From Pseudoprimorskyibacter insulae (lineage in GTDB: Bacteria; Pseudomonadota; Alphaproteobacteria; Rhodobacterales; Rhodobacteraceae), in assembly GCF_900302505.1 (NCBI RefSeq), contig NZ_OMOJ01000003.1, forward strand, positions 62,001 to 126,000: a stretch of DNA of 64,000 nucleotides. The letters are read 5' to 3'. A program made the position numbers and the translations under genes. Below are positions 9,201-17,047 of the stretch, piece after piece; within the stretch, counting starts at the first letter, position 1, and each line of letters starts with the position of its first letter. The notes under the pieces are model-generated. The model was not told the origin of the DNA. It did not search any database and saw nothing but the letters and a program-made list of their open reading frames with translations.

Positions 9201-10370
9201 CGGCGCCGAGATCTGGCCTGCCCCTTCGCCCAGCACTTCGCCAGCGGAGTCAGTCATCTGCCACAAGCCGCGGGCGCCATCATAGGTCATGTCCAGCGGA
9301 CCTTTGGGCATGAGGTCAGGGTCTGTCACCTCAATCGACACGGTGATCGTGCCGCGGTTGATTTCGGCCGGGTTGGCATCCCAACCGGACAGATCAAACA
9401 TGATCCCGCCTGGCCGGCCTTTGGCGTCAAGCCCGCTTTCGTGGATGGTGTTCATATCTGATGCGACCTGACGCGCCCAGTAATCCACGTCTTTCAGCGC
9501 TTGATTGATCGCGCCGGTGGCCGTGGCCAGACCATAAAGCAACCCTGACGTCGGCGTGCGCGACACCGGCCCCGATCCAACCGCTTCTTTCAGCGGGGTC
9601 AGGATGACCTTGCCGTTTTCACCAAGGCTCATCCGGGCGGCGCTGTAGTTCGACAACAGCAGCGGCCCATTTGAGGCATTGCCCATGCGGATTTCGGCCT
9701 GCCCGCGATCCTTGTAGGACACGTTGATATCAACGATCTCGGCCAAGTCCTCGAGAAGCTTATCGCGCCGATCCAGCAGCGGGTTGCGGGCGGCGGTGAC
9801 ATGCTGGTTGCCCGCTTGCGAAAACACCTCGGACAGTTCGCCCAAGATGCCATTCGCCCGGTCAACGGCGCTCTGCGCCTCTTTGCGGATGCCCTGGCCC
9901 ACGTCCATGATCGAAGTCGCCAGATCCGAGATCGACCCGGCCAGAAGCTTGCCGGCCTCCATCACCACATTGCGCAGGCCTGAATCCTCGGGCGCGGCAG
10001 AAAGGCTAGAGACCGAGTCAAAGAAAGTGCCAAGATGGGTCTGCAAGCCGCCCACACCCGGCTGCATCCGCAGTTCAAGCTGTTCCAGATGCGGCTGCGA
10101 CCCTTGGGCGGCGGCCAATGTGCCACCGGCAATACGCACGCGTTCGGCCAGAAGTTCGTCAAAGGCGCGGCGCACATCCACAACGGATACGCCCATGGCT
10201 TGCGCGCCCTGCACCAACGGCGTGGCCTGCGCCCCAGCGTTTTCCACCTGAAGCGTGTCGCGGCGCTTGTAGCCATCGGTTTCGGCGTTGGCGATGTTTT
10301 CGCCCGTCACCCCAAGCGCGGTGCGAGCGGCCGTCAGGCCCGATTTACCGATGTCATAAAGGCTGGCCAT
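6276..10370 (-). CDS. flgK: Flagellar hook-associated protein FlgK (HAP1), giant form
   Basis: This is the first hook-filament junction protein. At 1364 aa it is more than twice the enterobacterial length (about 550). The N-terminal 330 residues are conserved: SGLTAARTALGVTGENIANA at the start and a YWARQVASDMNTIH pattern near 300. The last 70 residues form the other half of the coiled coil (ERSAVDLDEEAARLLQQQQA to QLFDTLINTL). Between them lies a non-conserved Ala/Gly/Thr-rich beta-type region of roughly 850 residues with hook-IN-like segments. Rhodobacter sphaeroides Fla1 FlgK is known to be similarly oversized. It is coupled to flgJ by a 6-nt gap. Confidence 0.94.
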   Translation of the reverse strand: MASLYDIGKSGLTAARTALGVTGENIANAETDGYKRRDTLQVENAGAQATPLVQGAQAMGVSVVDVRRAFDELLAERVRIAGGTLAAAQGSQPHLEQLELRMQPGVGGLQTHLGTFFDSVSSLSAAPEDSGLRNVVMEAGKLLAGSISDLATSIMDVGQGIRKEAQSAVDRANGILGELSEVFSQAGNQHVTAARNPLLDRRDKLLEDLAEIVDINVSYKDRGQAEIRMGNASNGPLLLSNYSAARMSLGENGKVILTPLKEAVGSGPVSRTPTSGLLYGLATATGAINQALKDVDYWARQVASDMNTIHESGLDAKGRPGGIMFDLSGWDANPAEINRGTITVSIEVTDPDLMPKGPLDMTYDGARGLWQMTDSAGEVLGEGAGQISAPGMVVKLEGTPKTGDRFELTNTSGSAKHMRFAVGSGDRLAAAASLTVGPNAGNLGTATLGIAPSPATPITAPSLGDLLTDGPSEPVSFLEPGIVGHIPAGASAVTLTSQPRDAMLEFGLAADAVVQSIQITTAAGVETFSDASGLAPDDLVTAVNTGQLLSANGTRLSELGLVAASEEGAFGLMARAGTPLPDASLTTQAGTTTGVAVSDAADAADIAIFTREGRQISGTPLLPSEVAALMTEANGFTADAVYRYDTLNKSGAYGDLTVNHDTAGGAPMVGLGAGNGVATWAGSTPAPSRDAETLIVDWQGQRAEIAVPKGASAAQKADLLNDALPATAKARTAIALDLPATGTVRFNLTGLSTTSQPITADLGTDGLPALASAVNAVRAATGITAEVSPDGARIHLYQADGHTITLGRFSHSGGGGLGIDRLDQNGAALGAQTALTGDGTQSARIEGTVNLSLTGGFSVSEGGVWTAATTGGFTGGPIDRSTSLAGARQTFSYTYDGTQQGASYGSAGAAPIVFDVDDGQGTLHSYSLDPSLAGAADGADAAAAMATTLRRTAPESTLTGAALANLPPDAAQLGLRLGSQSYTVTMVDGAPVVTGPEAGRVTASFDAANRLTLQTVGGHLDGAALELATDPLEAARFGMGVSDSPTSTLLGQPFDGAGLPASFDVELGGDVYTVSASAGGLSLPAGFPGTASFDAAEGRFGISFDAAAGPIRIPPQAGALAAGFETLGAEAQLLNGQLQLTATDGRVLQTTATSSGSGVTLQMDNLPNEDLLVVMQGAGALRLSGAVTVPADPPLAAPRELRVLDAASGQVGLYDAATGAEIAVRTLDENRATTIGGMEITLAGTLATGDSFAITPNLGGAGDASNFERIADLVQFDQTTGTGGFAAMYSEILSDIGSQVAAGKSRVETAQAFKDGADQAEMERSAVDLDEEAARLLQQQQAYQANAQVLNVARQLFDTLINTL

Positions 10371-10376
10371 CCGGCG

Positions 10377-10688
10377 TTACCCTCGTTTTCCGACAAAGCC
10401 CGAGAACTGCCGATACACGGCGTCGGACAGGCCAAAGCCTGCATTGCCCGATGCCGTATTGGCCAGTTCCTGATCCAATAGCGAATTGGTGGTGTCTTGC
10501 GCGCTACTGCCGAACAGATCGTCGCCCAGGCTGGCCTCGCGGGCGGATTTCAGCATCTGTTGCAGGAACAAGGCTTCGAACCCGTCGGCGGCCTGGCGCA
10601 GGCGGTCATCCTGACGGGCCTCGGCCGCGTCGCCGGTCAATTGGCGCGTCAGGGGCATGGCCCCGCCGATTGTGGGCAGTTGAGTCAT
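10377..10688 (-). CDS. flgJ: Rod-binding protein FlgJ, single domain
   Basis: The 103-aa product matches only the N-terminal rod-scaffold domain of FlgJ, with a 'QAADGFEALFLQQMLKSARE' core. Enterobacterial FlgJ (about 310 aa) adds a peptidoglycan hydrolase domain that is absent here. The likely hydrolase partner is the SltF-like protein at 4169-4990. ATG 10688 has SD AAGGAG six bases upstream; a GTG one codon earlier is less likely. It sits between flgI and flgK in the - strand operon. Confidence 0.9.
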   Translation of the reverse strand: MTQLPTIGGAMPLTRQLTGDAAEARQDDRLRQAADGFEALFLQQMLKSAREASLGDDLFGSSAQDTTNSLLDQELANTASGNAGFGLSDAVYRQFSGFVGKRG

Positions 10689-10708
10689 CACTTGCTCCTT
10701 TTCGCGCG

Positions 10709-11827
10709 TCAGATCACGATCAATTCGGCCCGAAGCGCACCAGCGGTGTGCAGCGCCTCTAGGATGGCGACCAGATCGGCAGGCGATGCGCCGACCGAAT
10801 TGATCGCGTCGACCAAGGACGCCAGCGACACACCGGGATCAAAGACAAAGGCCGGGTTGACCTGTTCGATCGCGGTGATCCCTGAATCCGGCGTCACAAC
10901 GGGCGGGGCCTGATTGACGACGACATTGTTGTCGCCATTCACAACGGTCGCATTTCCATCAACGTTAAAATCTTCGTTCACCTGCACGGTCAGCGATCCA
11001 TGCGTGACCGCAGCCGGGGTCACCTTGACCGATCCGCCGATGACCACGGTTCCTGTGCGGGCGTTGACGATGACTTGCGCACGCGGTTCGGCCGGTTCGA
11101 CCTCGATCGTCTCAAGGATGCTCATGAAGGCGACGCGGTTGGCCGGATCGCTGGGCGCGCGCACGCGAACGGATGTGCCATCAAGGGCCAGTGCGACCCC
11201 ATCGCCGAACATGCCGTTGATCGCCTCGGCCACCGAACTGGCGGTCGAGAAATCGTTGCGATGCAGGTTCAACACCAAATATTCGGCCTCAAGGAAGGCG
11301 GTTTCGACCATCCGTTCCACCAAGGCCCCGCCGGGAATGCGCCCCACCGTGGGAATGTTCACCACAAGGGACGATCCGTCACCGGCCTTCACACCCAAAC
11401 CGCCGACGACCATATTGCCTTGGGCGATGGCATAGACCTGCCCATCGGCACCCATCAACGGCGTCATCAGCAGCGTGCCGCCTTTCAGCGATTGCGCGCG
11501 CCCAGCGGTTGAGATGGTCACGTCCAGTTTCTGGCCCGGTTTGACAAAGGGCGGCAGTTCCGCCGTCACCATGACCGAGGCCGCGTTGCGAGCGTCAAGG
11601 TTGCGGGCGTCCACTTCAAGGCCCAGACGGGAAATAATGGACTGCATGCTTTGGCGCGTCAGGCCCGAATTGCCGTCCCCGGTGCCCGACAGACCCACCA
11701 CCAGACCGTAGCCCACCAGCGGGTTAGACCGGACGCCTGCCACCGACGTCATGTCCTTCAATCGGTCCGCCGCCACATGGGACGGAAGCGCAAGAAGAAG
11801 GATCAGCAGAAAAACACGTTTGAACAT
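10709..11827 (-). CDS. flgI: Flagellar P-ring protein FlgI
   Basis: FlgI is the periplasmic P-ring subunit that forms the bushing in the peptidoglycan layer. The 372-aa length is usual for the family. A signal peptide (1-20, [14 protein letters not shown]) precedes a [20 protein letters not shown] start and the [12 protein letters not shown] motif. The C-terminus contains the family pattern '[26 protein letters not shown]'. It lies between flgH and flgJ in the flgGHIJKL unit. Confidence 0.97.
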   Translation of the reverse strand: MFKRVFLLILLLALPSHVAADRLKDMTSVAGVRSNPLVGYGLVVGLSGTGDGNSGLTRQSMQSIISRLGLEVDARNLDARNAASVMVTAELPPFVKPGQKLDVTISTAGRAQSLKGGTLLMTPLMGADGQVYAIAQGNMVVGGLGVKAGDGSSLVVNIPTVGRIPGGALVERMVETAFLEAEYLVLNLHRNDFSTASSVAEAINGMFGDGVALALDGTSVRVRAPSDPANRVAFMSILETIEVEPAEPRAQVIVNARTGTVVIGGSVKVTPAAVTHGSLTVQVNEDFNVDGNATVVNGDNNVVVNQAPPVVTPDSGITAIEQVNPAFVFDPGVSLASLVDAINSVGASPADLVAILEALHTAGALRAELIVI

Positions 11828-11850
11828 GGCAGGCTCCTAGGGCGCGGCGA

Positions 11851-12516
11851 TCAGAACGGAGATACGGTGTTGAGACCTTGGCGCAGCCAGCCCTGTTTGC
11901 CCGCGTCGGCCACCTGGCCCGCGCCGACATACTGGATCTCGGCATTGGCGATGCGGTCAGACTGCACCACATTGTCCGCCGAGATATCCGACGGGCGCAC
12001 GGTGCCGCGCAGGCGGACATATTCGTCGCCATTGTTGAAGGTCATCTTTTTCTGGCCAAGGATTTCCAGGTTCCCGCCCGGCAATTCACGCACCACGGTC
12101 ACCGACACGCGGCCCGACAGTGCGTTCGACTGTGCCGCCGCGCCCGTTCCGCCAAAGGCGCTGGTGCGGCCCGAATTCAAGCCATTGCCGGTAAAGCCGC
12201 CAAAGATCGCACCCGGAAGCCGGACGTCAAAGCTGTCGCTGCGGCTGGTGGCCACGTTTTGCGATTTGCTGGCGGTGAAGCTTTCGGTGAATTCGACCGT
12301 CAGAATATCGCCCACGCGGCCTGCGCGGCGATCCATGGCAAACAGGCCCGCCGCCGTTTCCGAATAGATCCCGCCCGATGGCATCCGGCGCGTCAGTTCT
12401 TCGGCGGGGGTTGGATAGACCGGCGCGAAATCGGCCGATGCGGCGTTCTGAACTTGGGTGGAACATGCGGACAGCAGAAGGGCTGCCCCAGTTGCGAGCA
12501 TTGCAAAGCGCATCAT
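11851..12516 (-). CDS. flgH: Flagellar L-ring lipoprotein FlgH
   Basis: FlgH is the outer-membrane L-ring subunit. The 221-aa product starts with a lipoprotein signal peptide whose lipobox LLSAC places the lipidated Cys at residue 18. The mature part has the family patterns SGGIYSETAAGLFAMDRRAGRVGDIL (split by the start of the ring domain), LPGGNLEILGQKKM and VRPSDISADNVVQSDRIANA. AAGGAC precedes the ATG; a second ATG one codon later is possible. It follows flgG with a 12-nt gap. Confidence 0.97.
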   Translation of the reverse strand: MMRFAMLATGAALLLSACSTQVQNAASADFAPVYPTPAEELTRRMPSGGIYSETAAGLFAMDRRAGRVGDILTVEFTESFTASKSQNVATSRSDSFDVRLPGAIFGGFTGNGLNSGRTSAFGGTGAAAQSNALSGRVSVTVVRELPGGNLEILGQKKMTFNNGDEYVRLRGTVRPSDISADNVVQSDRIANAEIQYVGAGQVADAGKQGWLRQGLNTVSPF

Positions 12517-12528
12517 AGCAAAGTGTCC

Positions 12529-13317
12529 TTAAAGTTTGTTCGAGAGGAAGCGCATCATCTCGTCCGAGGCCGAGATGGACTTGGAATTCACTTCGTAGGC
12601 GCGTTGCGCCTCGATCATATCCACCAGTTCCTGCACCACGTTGACGTTTGACGTCTCAAGCGCACCCTGCACCAGCTTGCCGGAGCCATCTGCCAAAGGC
12701 GTCGCAACGATGGGCGGTCCGCTGGCAGTGGTTTCAGTGACAAAGTTTTCACCCACCGGCGTCAAGCCGCGCGGGTTGGTGAAGCTGGCTAGGGTGATCT
12801 GGCCGATTTCCTGCGCATCGATCTGCCCCGGCTGCGTGACACTGACGATCCCGTCGCGGGAAACGGTCACATCCATCGCATCTTCGGGAATGGCGATTTC
12901 AGGTTGCAGGACATAGCCGCTTGGCGTGGTCATCAGACCATCGGCATTGCGGGAAAAGGCCCCGTTGCGGGTATAGCCGATCTGGCCGTCGGGCATCAGA
13001 ACCTGGAAAAAGCCCTTTCCGTCAATCGCGATGTCCAGCGCGTTATCTGTCTGGGCAAGACTGCCCTGGCTGTACATCTTTTCAGTGCTGACCAGACGAA
13101 CCCCCGTCCCGACCGCCGATGGCGTGGTTTGTTCGGTGGCTTCAGACGTCTGCGCCCCGGCGGGACGCCACACTTGGTAAAGCAGGGATTCAAAATTCGC
13201 GCGGTCGCGTTTGAACCCGTTGGTGTTCACGTTGGCCAGATTGTTCGAGATAATCTGGATGCGTGTCTGCTGGGCGTTCAGCCCGGTCTTGGCCACGTGC
13301 ATGGCGTTGGATGACAT
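12529..13317 (-). CDS. flgG: Distal rod protein FlgG
   Basis: FlgG forms the distal part of the rod. The 262-aa length is typical. The N-terminus has the rod/hook signature TGLNAQQTRIQIISNNLANV followed by NTNGFKRDRANFE. The C-terminus has the matching LETSNVNVVQELVDMIEAQR pattern and ends in SDEMMRFLSNKL. It is the first gene after a near-perfect sigma54 promoter, so it probably heads its own transcript while also being reachable by read-through from flgB-F. Confidence 0.97.
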   Translation of the reverse strand: MSSNAMHVAKTGLNAQQTRIQIISNNLANVNTNGFKRDRANFESLLYQVWRPAGAQTSEATEQTTPSAVGTGVRLVSTEKMYSQGSLAQTDNALDIAIDGKGFFQVLMPDGQIGYTRNGAFSRNADGLMTTPSGYVLQPEIAIPEDAMDVTVSRDGIVSVTQPGQIDAQEIGQITLASFTNPRGLTPVGENFVTETTASGPPIVATPLADGSGKLVQGALETSNVNVVQELVDMIEAQRAYEVNSKSISASDEMMRFLSNKL

Positions 13318-13361
13318 GGTCGTGCCTCCTCAGGCCGGTTGTTGGTTGTCATCCATTTAAT

Positions 13362-13377
13362 TGCAAACCCCGTGCCA
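13362..13377 (-). promoter_or_regulatory. Sigma54 promoter of flgG operon
   Basis: On the minus strand this reads TGGCACGGGGTTTGCA, a full match to TGGCACG-N4-TTGCA. It lies in the 69-bp gap between flgF and flgG, one of the larger gaps inside the - strand flagellar run. The predicted start near 13351 gives a 34-nt leader before the flgG ATG. It splits the long run into flgBCDEF and flgGHIJKL units. Confidence 0.82.
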
Positions 13378-13386
13378 AGACTGCGA

Positions 13387-14148
13387 TTACGCGTTCGGCG
13401 CCTGCATTGCAGCGCTGCCGGCTTCGTCCAGCTCCTTGGCCATCAGAATGACTTTCATTCCGATCTCGAAACTGCGCTGTGTTTCGACATTGGTCAGCAT
13501 TTCCTCAACCGCGTTGACGTTGCTGCCTTCCAGGACGCCTTGCAACACGGTGGCCGCTTGGTTCGGGGGCGGAACGGTGCCCTTGTCGGTTCGGATTTCG
13601 CCATCCAGCCCTTTGCGCAGAACAAGGTTCTGATCGGGAATGACTGTGGCCAGCGTGCCGACCAGAACCGATTGTCCCGGCGGGCCGATGGTGGGTTCGA
13701 TGTAGACCTCGCCGATGTCAGAAATGCGGATCGACCGATGCTGCGGCACTTCGATGGGCTGCAGATCAGTGTCGAGCATCATATCGCCCGCCCCGTTGCG
13801 CAGCATCCCGTCAATGCCGCGCTGCAAGTCGCCGCGCCGGCTCAGGGCGTTGTCGCCACTTTCGGGTTTGATGTAGAAATACCCAAAATCGGCAATGGCC
13901 ACATCCATGTCCATATCCGTCCGATCCAAGAACCCCGGCGCATGCGAAAAGCCCGGCGTGCCTGCTTCCAATTGGAAAGCCCGGACAGAGTCCGTTTCGG
14001 CCGATCGCAAGAACTTGCTTTCGCCTTCGTTTTGCAAATCGCGCCGGAAGCCCGGCACGTTGATGTTTGCAAGGTTCTGCGCCTGAATCTGTCGCGTATC
14101 GCGGTGGATGGTGACAGAGTTCAGGGCGGTGTGGATCAGACGGTCCAT
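13387..14148 (-). CDS. flgF: Proximal rod protein FlgF
   Basis: FlgF is a proximal rod subunit of the axial family. The 253-aa product begins MDRLIHTALNSVTIHRDTRQ and has the ANINVPGFRRDL rod-type motif. Near the C-terminus a 'LEGSNVNAVEEMLTNVETQR' segment matches the shared axial protein C-terminal domain. It is placed 14 nt after flgE. Identity relies on position between flgE and flgG and on the shorter length compared with hook protein. Confidence 0.94.
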   Translation of the reverse strand: MDRLIHTALNSVTIHRDTRQIQAQNLANINVPGFRRDLQNEGESKFLRSAETDSVRAFQLEAGTPGFSHAPGFLDRTDMDMDVAIADFGYFYIKPESGDNALSRRGDLQRGIDGMLRNGAGDMMLDTDLQPIEVPQHRSIRISDIGEVYIEPTIGPPGQSVLVGTLATVIPDQNLVLRKGLDGEIRTDKGTVPPPNQAATVLQGVLEGSNVNAVEEMLTNVETQRSFEIGMKVILMAKELDEAGSAAMQAPNA

Positions 14149-14162
14149 GGCCTAGCCTCCGG

Positions 14163-15419
14163 TTATCCGCGGATGTTCAGGATTGATTGCGGCAGCGCCG
14201 AGTTGGTCTCAAACGCTTTGGCAGATGCCTGATAGTTCCGCTGGGCGGTGATCAGGCTGACCAGTTCTTCGGTCAGATCGACATTCGCCTGTTCCAGCGC
14301 GCCCGAACGCAGCCGGGCAAAGCCGTTGCGGCCCGGCACGCCCAAGGTCACATCGCCCGAGGCGCGGGTTTCGCGGTATTCCACGTTCCCAAGACTTTCG
14401 AGGCCCTGCATATTGGGGAACCGCGCCAGGGCAACCATGCCCAGGGCAATCGGTTCTTCGTCGCCATAGGTGGCCCAGACAACCCCCGCCTCATCAACTT
14501 GTAGCGACGACAAGCTGCGCTTGGTCTGGCCATCATGTTCCATTGCAAGCACGCCAAAATCACGGTCCGTTAGGGTGGATCCCGACAGATCAATCGTCAA
14601 ATCCGAACCATTGTCATCAAAGACCACACCATCGAGACCGTCAATTTGCGTACCTTCCACGTCGAAGGTGATTTCGGCGGTTGCCGGATCGTTCGGTGCG
14701 TGCACCAAGCCGTCCAATACCAGGTAGGGCGTAAAGCTGGTGTCGGGGTTTGTCGCGTCGGGCTGGGCGGTTGCCACAAAATAGACCTGCGCTTCGCGTG
14801 GCTGGCCGTTCTTGTCATAAAGGTTGATGGCCGAGCTATGGGCAAATGTCGTGGGGTCCGCCGGATCAAAAGCCGCGGCGGGTATGGCGGCCTGCTGGCC
14901 AATGGCATCTTCACGGGTCGAGAAATTGACCGACACCGACGCATTTTGCGACTTCGTCGGCGTGCCATATTCGGCCTCAACCTTCAGCGGGATGGTTTGC
15001 GTCATGCTGAGCGCATCGCCCTCTATCGAGGTCGGGAAGACCGACAGCAAGTGATTGGACGAGTTCGCGACATAGCCGTTGCGGTCCATCGCAAAGGCGC
15101 CATTGCGCGAATAGGAGACTTTGTTGTCCTGCAGGCTGTCTTTCACCATGAACAGACCTTCGCCCAGCAGCGCCAGATCAAGCGTGTTCTTGGTCGGGGC
15201 AACCACGCCTTGGGCAAAGCTTTTGGCCACTTTGGCCACCATGGTGCCCGCGCCGATCTTGGTGTTGGGGTTCACATAGGGCGAGCTGGAATAGACATCG
15301 GTAAATTCGGTGCGGCTGCCTTGAAAGCCCACGGTGCCGACGTTGGCAATGTTGTTCGAGGTGGTGGCGATATCGGCCTGCGCAGCGTTCAGACCCGAGA
15401 TGGCAGTAAGCAAAGACAT
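14163..15419 (-). CDS. flgE: Flagellar hook protein FlgE
   Basis: FlgE is the structural subunit of the hook. The 418-aa product starts SLLTAISGLNAAQADIATTS and carries NNIANVGTVGFQGSRTEF. A central D1/D2 region has a 'NLYDKNGQPREAQVYFVATA' pattern typical of FlgE. The C-terminal axial domain shows LEQANVDLTEELVSLITAQR and ends SALPQSILNIRG. The length is close to that of E. coli FlgE (about 400). Confidence 0.96.
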   Translation of the reverse strand: MSLLTAISGLNAAQADIATTSNNIANVGTVGFQGSRTEFTDVYSSSPYVNPNTKIGAGTMVAKVAKSFAQGVVAPTKNTLDLALLGEGLFMVKDSLQDNKVSYSRNGAFAMDRNGYVANSSNHLLSVFPTSIEGDALSMTQTIPLKVEAEYGTPTKSQNASVSVNFSTREDAIGQQAAIPAAAFDPADPTTFAHSSAINLYDKNGQPREAQVYFVATAQPDATNPDTSFTPYLVLDGLVHAPNDPATAEITFDVEGTQIDGLDGVVFDDNGSDLTIDLSGSTLTDRDFGVLAMEHDGQTKRSLSSLQVDEAGVVWATYGDEEPIALGMVALARFPNMQGLESLGNVEYRETRASGDVTLGVPGRNGFARLRSGALEQANVDLTEELVSLITAQRNYQASAKAFETNSALPQSILNIRG

Positions 15420-15452
15420 AAGAGGTTCCCTTTCAGGTGTTTTCGTTCCGCA

Positions 15453-16130
15453 TCAGCGCAGAGAGCTGATTTCCATAGAGTTTTTCAGGCCGTAATCTTC
15501 GACCTGCACGTTGAAGTCGGTCTCGCCTGCGGCGGGGACGCGAACGCCGGTGACACGCGCATAGACTTGCGGGGTCACCAGACTGGTGCCGCTGTCGCCA
15601 GACAGCACAACAGAGACTTTGACGGCCGAACGGGCGTCACGGATGGATTGGGGCACATCGGACCAGGCAAATTCCATCGCGCCTTGCGATTGATTGCCCA
15701 TGTCCTGCGTGGCCAAAGGCTGGCCGGTGGTGGCATCGCTATAGCGGATCTGCACATCGCCCGCGCTTGGCAGATCAACGGTGCCGATGATCTGACCATC
15801 CGCATCAGGGCGTGCGGTGGTGCCGGTGACCAACACCTGTTTGCCCAGCAAGGACGCCGAGGTCAGGATGCGGTCGCCGCCCATCTGTTCGGAAAGACCT
15901 TGCAGGGTTTCGTTGATCGTATCGAGGCCTGACACGGTCGAAAACTGCGCCATCTGCGCAAGGAATTCCCCATTTTCCATCGGCGAGAACGGATCTTGGT
16001 TCTTCAACTGCGCCGTCATCAGAGTCAGGAAATCCTGCTGGCCCAGTTCAGATGTGCCGCCCTTTGCGGCGGGCGCCAGATCTTCGGTGGTGCGCAGGCC
16101 TGCGACGGAAAGTTCGGAAACGGATGTCAT
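15453..16130 (-). CDS. flgD: Hook cap / assembly protein FlgD
   Basis: FlgD is the hook scaffold that caps the growing hook and is absent from the finished structure. The 225-aa product has the family's N-terminal 'LGQQDFLTLMTAQLKNQDPF' and 'SPMENGEFLAQMAQFSTVSG' segments. These are followed by a FlgD Ig-like/tudor region from about 90 onward. It sits between flgC and flgE as usual. Confidence 0.96.
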   Translation of the reverse strand: MTSVSELSVAGLRTTEDLAPAAKGGTSELGQQDFLTLMTAQLKNQDPFSPMENGEFLAQMAQFSTVSGLDTINETLQGLSEQMGGDRILTSASLLGKQVLVTGTTARPDADGQIIGTVDLPSAGDVQIRYSDATTGQPLATQDMGNQSQGAMEFAWSDVPQSIRDARSAVKVSVVLSGDSGTSLVTPQVYARVTGVRVPAAGETDFNVQVEDYGLKNSMEISSLR

Positions 16131-16143
16131 CTATTGCCGCTCC

Positions 16144-16557
16144 TTAGCTGCCCATGGTCACGGTACGTGCCATCAGCGTGCGCAGGGTGTTCACCGCCTC
16201 CAGCGTGTTCTGGTACTGGCGGCCCGCTTCCAGCATCTCGACCATTTCTTCATCAACATTGACCACGGCCTGATAGACGAACCCGTCCTTGTCAGCCTTG
16301 GGATGATCGGGGCGATACAGCTGAACAGGTTCGCGGTTCAGTTGGACAATTTCATCCACCCGGACCGAGGACAGGCCATCCTTGGAAAAGTTATCGGCAT
16401 ATTCGGTTTGGAACACAGGACGAATGGCGCGGTAGGCCCCTTCTGCGGTCGGCGACACTGACCCCGCGTTTGCGATGTTCGACGCCACGGTGTTCAGGCG
16501 CGTCAGTTGCGCCGACATGGCATTGGCTGCAACATCAAAGACATTATTGACGGCCAT
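16144..16557 (-). CDS. flgC: Proximal rod protein FlgC
   Basis: FlgC is a proximal rod subunit. Reading from ATG 16557 gives 137 aa, the family length. It has NAMSAQLTRLNTVASNIANA at the N-terminus and a C-terminal 'VVNVDEEMVEMLEAGRQYQN' pattern. The ATG has a well-spaced AGGGAGAG SD. The GTG six bases earlier would overlap the flgB stop and lie too close to that SD. Confidence 0.94.
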   Translation of the reverse strand: MAVNNVFDVAANAMSAQLTRLNTVASNIANAGSVSPTAEGAYRAIRPVFQTEYADNFSKDGLSSVRVDEIVQLNREPVQLYRPDHPKADKDGFVYQAVVNVDEEMVEMLEAGRQYQNTLEAVNTLRTLMARTVTMGS

Positions 16558-16559
16558 CT

Positions 16560-16946
16560 TCACTCTCCCTTGATTGCCTGCGCCAGCCCCGAGATCTTGC
16601 GGTTCAGCAAGGTCAGGCTGGCTTGGTAGCGCACGGTGTTTTCAGAAAACTCCATCTGTTCGACGGACAGTTCGACAGTGTTTCCGTCGAGCGATGAATT
16701 GACAGGGTCGCGATAACCCACGCCACCCTGCATCGTTCCGCCCACGTTAAAGTGGCGGCTGTTGCTGGTGGCCAGGTTGCCGCCCTCGCCGATGCGGCGG
16801 TTCAGTTCGGCTCCAAAATCAATGTCGCGTGCCTTGAAATGGGGCGTTGCCGCGTTCGCGATGTTCGAAGCCAATAGCTCATTCCGCTCGTTGCGCAGAA
16901 CAAGCGCGCTGGCATGAACGCCAAAATGGTCTCGGATCGCCGTCAT
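16560..16946 (-). CDS. flgB: Proximal rod protein FlgB
   Basis: FlgB is a proximal rod subunit and the first gene of the flgBCDEF unit. The 128-aa product from ATG 16946 has '[18 protein letters not shown]' followed by [11 protein letters not shown], which is the FlgB signature. An open frame extends upstream to 17123, but the ATG at 16946 has an AGGAGAG SD and gives the family length. It also lies 45 nt downstream of the predicted sigma54 start site. Confidence 0.95.
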   Translation of the reverse strand: MTAIRDHFGVHASALVLRNERNELLASNIANAATPHFKARDIDFGAELNRRIGEGGNLATSNSRHFNVGGTMQGGVGYRDPVNSSLDGNTVELSVEQMEFSENTVRYQASLTLLNRKISGLAQAIKGE

Positions 16947-16989
16947 GGCTCTCTCCTGTGGTTTTCTTTCTGCCCATCGCCGGGCGGAC

Positions 16990-17005
16990 TGGAACAGGAT
17001 TTGCA
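16990..17005 (+). promoter_or_regulatory. Sigma54 promoter facing the Glu-Pro-rich protein gene
   Basis: TGGAACAGGATTTGCA on the + strand has the correct GG and GC positions and an exact TTGCA -12 half. The -24 half differs from TGGCAC by one base. The expected start is near 17016, giving a 32-nt leader with AAGGAG before the TTG start at 17048. It shares its -12 box with the opposing flgB promoter. Confidence 0.68.
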
Positions 17006-17017
17006 AGAGGAGTGCCA
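17002..17017 (-). promoter_or_regulatory. Sigma54 promoter of flgB operon
   Basis: The minus strand reads TGGCACTCCTCTTGCA, with exact TGGCAC and TTGCA halves and correct spacing. The predicted start is near 16991, upstream of flgB. The palindromic TTGCAA at 17001-17006 serves as -12 element for both this and the opposing + strand promoter. Confidence 0.82.
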
Positions 17018-17047
17018 AGTTGACCGAACATCGAAAGGAGAGCCCGC

